This document shows positions 4,538-7,506 of a stretch of 7,506 nucleotides of DNA, piece after piece. The DNA is from Deltaproteobacteria bacterium. Lineage in GTDB: Bacteria; Desulfobacterota; Desulfobaccia; Desulfobaccales; 0-14-0-80-60-11. The first letter of the stretch is position 1, and each line of letters begins with the position of its first letter. Both the position numbers and the translations under genes were made by a program. The notes under the pieces are model-generated. The model was not told the origin of the DNA. It was given only the letters and a program-made list of their open reading frames with translations, and ran no database searches. Where the stretch lies: the NCBI GenBank assembly GCA_021817645.1, contig JAKAGH010000154.1:1-7506 (forward strand), given 5' to 3'.

Positions 4538-7228
4538 ATGGCCCATAAGGTTTTTTCCGCCAGCGTTGCATTACAAGAATTCCTCCTCCGAGAGATTGCC
4601 CCCGGCGTCCTGACCCTGGTGCCCCACCAGCGACTGGCCCGCCAGGTGTGGCACCGGCAGCGGCAGCACTGCCGGGAGCAGGGTCTGGCTGCATGGGAGC
4701 CGCTGCCCCTGGTTACCCTGGGGCACTGGCAGGCCGACCTGCTCCAATCCCTCTGGCTCCCGGAAACCCCGACTTCCCCCTTGCAGCGTCTGGTCCTCTG
4801 GCAGCGCGCCCTTGATGCCGGTCCTGCTCCGGAGGGCCTGACCCCCGACCTATCCTGGGCCCAGGCCTTGGATGAGGCTTATTCGCTTCTCTGCCGCCAC
4901 CGGCTCCTTTCTCTCGAACCCGACGCCCATGATTCCTCCCTGATCGCCTGGCGGCGGCGCGTCATGGGAATATTTCAGGAAATCAGCCGCGAGGAAGGCT
5001 GTTTAACCGCCGCGGCCTGGCCCCATCATCTCCTCCGGGGTCTGGACGCGGACCGGCTCAATCTGCCGGAGAAACTGCTGGTGGTGGGCCTGGAGACGCC
5101 GGCCCCGGTGGAAGAGGCCTTCCTGGCCGCCGTGGCCCGGCGCCTTCCCGTCATCCATCTGCAAGTGCAGGGGCACCCCCAGGCAGTGCAGCAGGCCGTG
5201 GTCCTGCCGGATAAGCGCCAGGAGCTGGAATGGGCCGCGGCCCGTCTGGTGGACCTGGCCCATCAGGGCCTCCCTCTCCACCGCCTGGCCCTCACTGCCC
5301 CGAACCTGGCCGATTACCTGCCGGAATTGCGGCGGCTGCTGGCGGAACTGCTGGGACCTCCGCAAACGGACCAGGGCGGCGCCTACAATTTTTCCCAGGG
5401 GCCGCGTCTGGCGGAAACGCCCCTATGGCAGGCGGCCCTGCTGCCCCTGAAATTCGTGGGCGGCGGCGAACTCCGGGAAGACCTGGTCTCCCTGCTCCTT
5501 TCCCCTTATTACCGCATCCGGGCGCAGCACCCGCAGCTGCCCCTCTGGGACCGCTGCTTCCGGGAGCGCCGGGTGGAGCGGGGTTGGGAGTTTTTGTCCC
5601 GGGCCGCGGCCCAGGCGGACCCGGGAGAGGCTGCCCGAGACGTGCTCACCGGGCTGGACCGGGTCTGGCAGTTGCTGCGCCCGGCCCCGGCCAGCGGCCG
5701 GGAATGGGCGGCCCGGCTCACCCGGGTCTGGCAACTCCTGGGCTTTCCCCAGGGGCTGGACGAAACGGAGAGGGGACAGTGGCATCGGGTCGGGGCCCTG
5801 CTCCAGGAGCTGGCCGGGACCCTGGCGGCCGTCTCCCTGACTGCGTCGGAGTTTCGGGAATGGCTGACCCTGGGAGCCAGGCAGATTGACCTTCCCGGAG
5901 AAGGTGTCCAGGACGCGGGTATCCAGGTTTTGGGCCTGCTGGAGATGCGGGGGCTGGACTTCGATCAGGTGCTCTGCCTGGGCCTGAACTCCGGGGTCTT
6001 CCCGCCGCCGCCCCGGCCATTGCCCTTGCTCAGCGCCGGGGAGAGACAAAAAATCCTGGGCGGGACTTACCAGAGCCAGCACCTGTTTGCCCGGGAGGCC
6101 TTCGAGGCCCTGCTGGCCGCGGCTTCTCGCATTACCCTGACCCGGCCCCGGCTGGTGGACCAGGAAGAGAATGTGGCCACTTCCATGTTCCTGGGTGCCT
6201 GGCAGGACGAAAAAATCTCGCCTCTCAGCCGGCCTCACCCGGCCTGGCTGCGCTCGCCCGGAGTGCGGGCCGCGTTCGCCGCGGCCGATGGGGCATTGCC
6301 CCGGGAAGAGGCCGCGGCCCCCATCGCCATCCCGCTGCCCCCAGAGGTCTCCCTGACCCAGGCGCAGACGGCCCTGGCCTGCCCCTGCCGCTTTTTGCTG
6401 GAGGTCCTCCTGGCCCTCCGGGAACTCCCGGAAATCGAGGCCGGTCTCTCGCCTCAGGAGCGGGGCGACCGTCTGCATAAGGTCTTGGCCCGCTTTGCCG
6501 GAGATTTTAAAAAGATTCTCGAGGCCCAAAATTATTGGGGCGAAGAACAAACGGAGCAGGCCCGGGAGCTACTGCTGGCCGCGGCCCGCCGCCTCTTGGA
6601 GGACCGGTTGGACGACCTGCACTGGCAGGCGGAGTGGGACCGCTGGCTGGGGGAGGAGGGGCTATTATGGGAGTGGCTCCGCCTGGAACAGGAGCGTTTT
6701 CACCAGGGCTGGCGCTGGCTGGCTATGGAGGAGCGGTTCGGGGATCTTCAGGGTCCGGGCTGGCCTTTTCGGCTCAAAGGCCGCATCGACCGTATCGATT
6801 ACCACCGGGACGAGGGCCTGATCCTGTGGGATTACAAGACCGGGGAAGTCCCGAAAGCCCAAAAAGTCTTTGACGACCTGGAAGAGTTCCAGCTCCCCGG
6901 CTATCTGGCCGCGGTCAAACAGGGGCGGGTGGACGCGGCCCCAGGCGAGGCTCCGCTCAAGGCCGGGTACATCGGCATGAAGTCGGCCCGGGAGAAGCAT
7001 TTGCAGCATGAGAATTTTCCCAAGCGGGCCGGGGCCTGGGGCCACGTCATCGCGGCCTGGGAAGCGCGTCTGGCGGCCCTGGGCCGGCGTCTGGCCGCGG
7101 GGGATTTCCACCCCGAACCCGCGCCCGCGCCAGAGGGGAAAAAAGAAGGGGCCTGTCAGTATTGCCCGTTCCTGCTGATCTGCGGCTATCTAATTCCGGA
7201 CTCTCCCCAAGAGGAAGAAGAGGAATGA
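4538..7228 (+). CDS. AddB-like recombination nuclease subunit (PD-(D/E)XK nuclease, probable 4Fe-4S cluster)
   Basis: This is an 896-aa protein. Residues 1-450 resemble the inactivated helicase-like part of AddB/RecC but contain no Walker A (no GxxxxGK[ST]). Around 460-505, LLEMRGLDFDQVLCLGLNSG, FPPPP and PLLSAGER match the conserved core of AddB-type proteins. The C-terminal nuclease domain has the RecB-family set: H647 in GDRLHKVL, D751 in GRIDRID, and D765-Y-K767-T-G. Cysteines C615 (with C617 nearby), C873, C876 and C882 (C-x2-C-x5-C) match the layout that holds a 4Fe-4S cluster in AddB. The length fits the roughly 900-aa family annotated as 'probable DNA repair protein' (TIGR03623, from recall), shorter than Bacillus AddB. 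The product probably resects double-strand breaks together with the helicase encoded just downstream. Start ATG 4538 has TAAGG 6 nt upstream; ftsH ends 29 bp before. Composition is like its neighbours. Confidence 0.85.
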   Translation: MAHKVFSASVALQEFLLREIAPGVLTLVPHQRLARQVWHRQRQHCREQGLAAWEPLPLVTLGHWQADLLQSLWLPETPTSPLQRLVLWQRALDAGPAPEGLTPDLSWAQALDEAYSLLCRHRLLSLEPDAHDSSLIAWRRRVMGIFQEISREEGCLTAAAWPHHLLRGLDADRLNLPEKLLVVGLETPAPVEEAFLAAVARRLPVIHLQVQGHPQAVQQAVVLPDKRQELEWAAARLVDLAHQGLPLHRLALTAPNLADYLPELRRLLAELLGPPQTDQGGAYNFSQGPRLAETPLWQAALLPLKFVGGGELREDLVSLLLSPYYRIRAQHPQLPLWDRCFRERRVERGWEFLSRAAAQADPGEAARDVLTGLDRVWQLLRPAPASGREWAARLTRVWQLLGFPQGLDETERGQWHRVGALLQELAGTLAAVSLTASEFREWLTLGARQIDLPGEGVQDAGIQVLGLLEMRGLDFDQVLCLGLNSGVFPPPPRPLPLLSAGERQKILGGTYQSQHLFAREAFEALLAAASRITLTRPRLVDQEENVATSMFLGAWQDEKISPLSRPHPAWLRSPGVRAAFAAADGALPREEAAAPIAIPLPPEVSLTQAQTALACPCRFLLEVLLALRELPEIEAGLSPQERGDRLHKVLARFAGDFKKILEAQNYWGEEQTEQARELLLAAARRLLEDRLDDLHWQAEWDRWLGEEGLLWEWLRLEQERFHQGWRWLAMEERFGDLQGPGWPFRLKGRIDRIDYHRDEGLILWDYKTGEVPKAQKVFDDLEEFQLPGYLAAVKQGRVDAAPGEAPLKAGYIGMKSAREKHLQHENFPKRAGAWGHVIAAWEARLAALGRRLAAGDFHPEPAPAPEGKKEGACQYCPFLLICGYLIPDSPQEEEEE

Positions 7229-7244
7229 AGGACCGTGTATCCTT

Positions 7245-7276
7245 TGGTGGCGCAGGCTTTCCAGCCTGCGCCACCA
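7245..7276. repeat. 14-bp perfect palindrome, REP-like dispersed repeat candidate
   Basis: Arm TGGTGGCGCAGGCT (7245-7258), loop TTCC (7259-7262) and a perfectly complementary arm (7263-7276). It lies 16 nt past the AddB-like stop and 64 nt before the helicase start. Neither side has a T-tract, so it is a poor intrinsic terminator. The GGC(G/A)CAGGCTTTCCAGCCTG core is, from recall, a common dispersed palindrome in environmental bacterial genomes; copy number cannot be judged from one window. Confidence 0.7.
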
Positions 7277-7340
7277 GCTATAGGTCGATGAAGTAACTGG
7301 AGCGTAAGACGCCCCCCCGAGATTGCGGACGCTAAAAAAA

Positions 7341-7506
7341 ATGGAGAATCACCCCCTCGATCAGGAGGCCCGGGACCGGGCCTTAAACCCCCAGGATAGC
7401 TTCCACCTGGAGGCCCCCGCGGGCTCCGGCAAGACCTCGGTGCTCCTGGCCCGGTTCCTCACCCTGCTGGCCCGGGTGGACGCGCCGGAAGCCATGCTGG
7501 CCCTGA
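7341..7506 (+). CDS. UvrD/RecB-type (AddA-like) superfamily 1 helicase, N-terminal fragment; continues past window
   Basis: The first 55 codons of a gene cut by the window end. LDQEARDRAL (6-15) carries a Q-motif-like glutamine (Q8) and leads into HLEAPAGSGKTSVLLARFL, with Walker A APAGSGKT at residues 25-32. The continuation TLLARVDAPEAMLAL fits the stretch before motif Ia in UvrD/RecB/AddA helicases, where PEEILAITFT is typical. The order AddB-like gene then helicase matches addB-addA operons, so this is probably the motor subunit of the same complex. Whether it also ends in a nuclease domain, like true AddA, lies outside the window. The ATG at 7341 follows an A-tract with no clear ribosome binding site; TTG 7323 is the only other in-frame candidate after the stop at 7305. 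Family call is strong; the specific subunit name is inference. Confidence 0.8.
   Translation, partial: MENHPLDQEARDRALNPQDSFHLEAPAGSGKTSVLLARFLTLLARVDAPEAMLAL

Noticed and set aside
3528..4694. A 388-codon open frame on the minus strand across ftsH and the start of the AddB-like gene
   Set aside because: It lies antisense to the fully motif-supported FtsH, and its translation is rich in G, H, Q and P without any recognisable domain. This is a typical shadow frame in GC-rich DNA.
5230..5889. A 219-codon plus-strand frame within the AddB-like gene
   Set aside because: It is almost entirely G, P, A and R, an out-of-frame reading of the real gene.
5423..6550. A 375-codon open frame on the minus strand inside the AddB-like gene
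   Set aside because: It is antisense to a continuous AddB-like protein, has low-complexity G/Q/P/R composition and no plausible fold, so it is a shadow of GC-rich codon use.
7245..7276. Palindrome read as an intrinsic terminator of the ftsH/AddB-like unit
   Set aside because: No run of T follows the stem on either strand, so a repeat or RNA-stability role is a better description.

Overview
The window is GC-rich, densely packed bacterial chromosome. The gene content is a CBS/ACT-type regulatory protein tail, a metallo-beta-lactamase-fold hydrolase, a one-domain NifU, a SIMPL-domain secreted protein, FtsH, and an AddB-like nuclease next to a UvrD/RecB-type helicase. Together with the protein sequence style and the dispersed-type palindromes, this suggests a member of the Desulfobacterota (former Deltaproteobacteria, perhaps Desulfobacca- or Syntrophobacter-like). 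That assignment is inference from gene content and recalled protein similarity; no 16S or other phylogenetic marker is present.

Layout. Positions 1-1202 (+) hold the C-terminal ACT domain of a gene that begins outside the window, followed 28 bp later by a complete MBL-fold hydrolase with a C-terminal winged-helix-like tail. Positions 1203-1387 are non-coding and carry a 9-bp perfect hairpin (1280-1300) that looks like a terminator for the leftward genes. Positions 1388-2400 (-) hold two leftward genes: a 72-aa NifU-type Fe-S scaffold with its own good sigma70-like promoter and a GTG start, and a secreted 234-aa SIMPL/YggE-like protein. Positions 2401-2621 are a divergent control region with putative promoters in both directions. 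Positions 2622-4508 (+) encode a complete FtsH membrane AAA+ metalloprotease. Positions 4538-7228 (+) encode an 896-aa AddB-like protein with a RecB-type PD-(D/E)XK nuclease domain framed by four cysteines arranged like the AddB 4Fe-4S cluster. A 14-bp perfect palindrome (7245-7276) separates it from the start of a UvrD/RecB-type helicase (7341 to the window end), cut off just after its Walker A motif.

How the genes fit together. The last two genes form a B-then-A gene order typical of AddAB-type recombinational repair nuclease-helicases. The B subunit here belongs to the shorter, roughly 900-aa AddB-related lineage and lacks an N-terminal P-loop, so the helicase motor is probably only in the downstream partner. 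FtsH sits 29 bp upstream of the AddB-like gene and may be co-transcribed with it. The other genes look like ordinary housekeeping or accessory functions. I found no CRISPR array, insertion sequence, tRNA, rRNA or phage gene. The most interesting points are the non-canonical AddAB-like pair, the palindrome inside that gene pair, and the ftsH start region, where the strongest ribosome-binding site precedes the wrong reading frame and is probably not transcribed.
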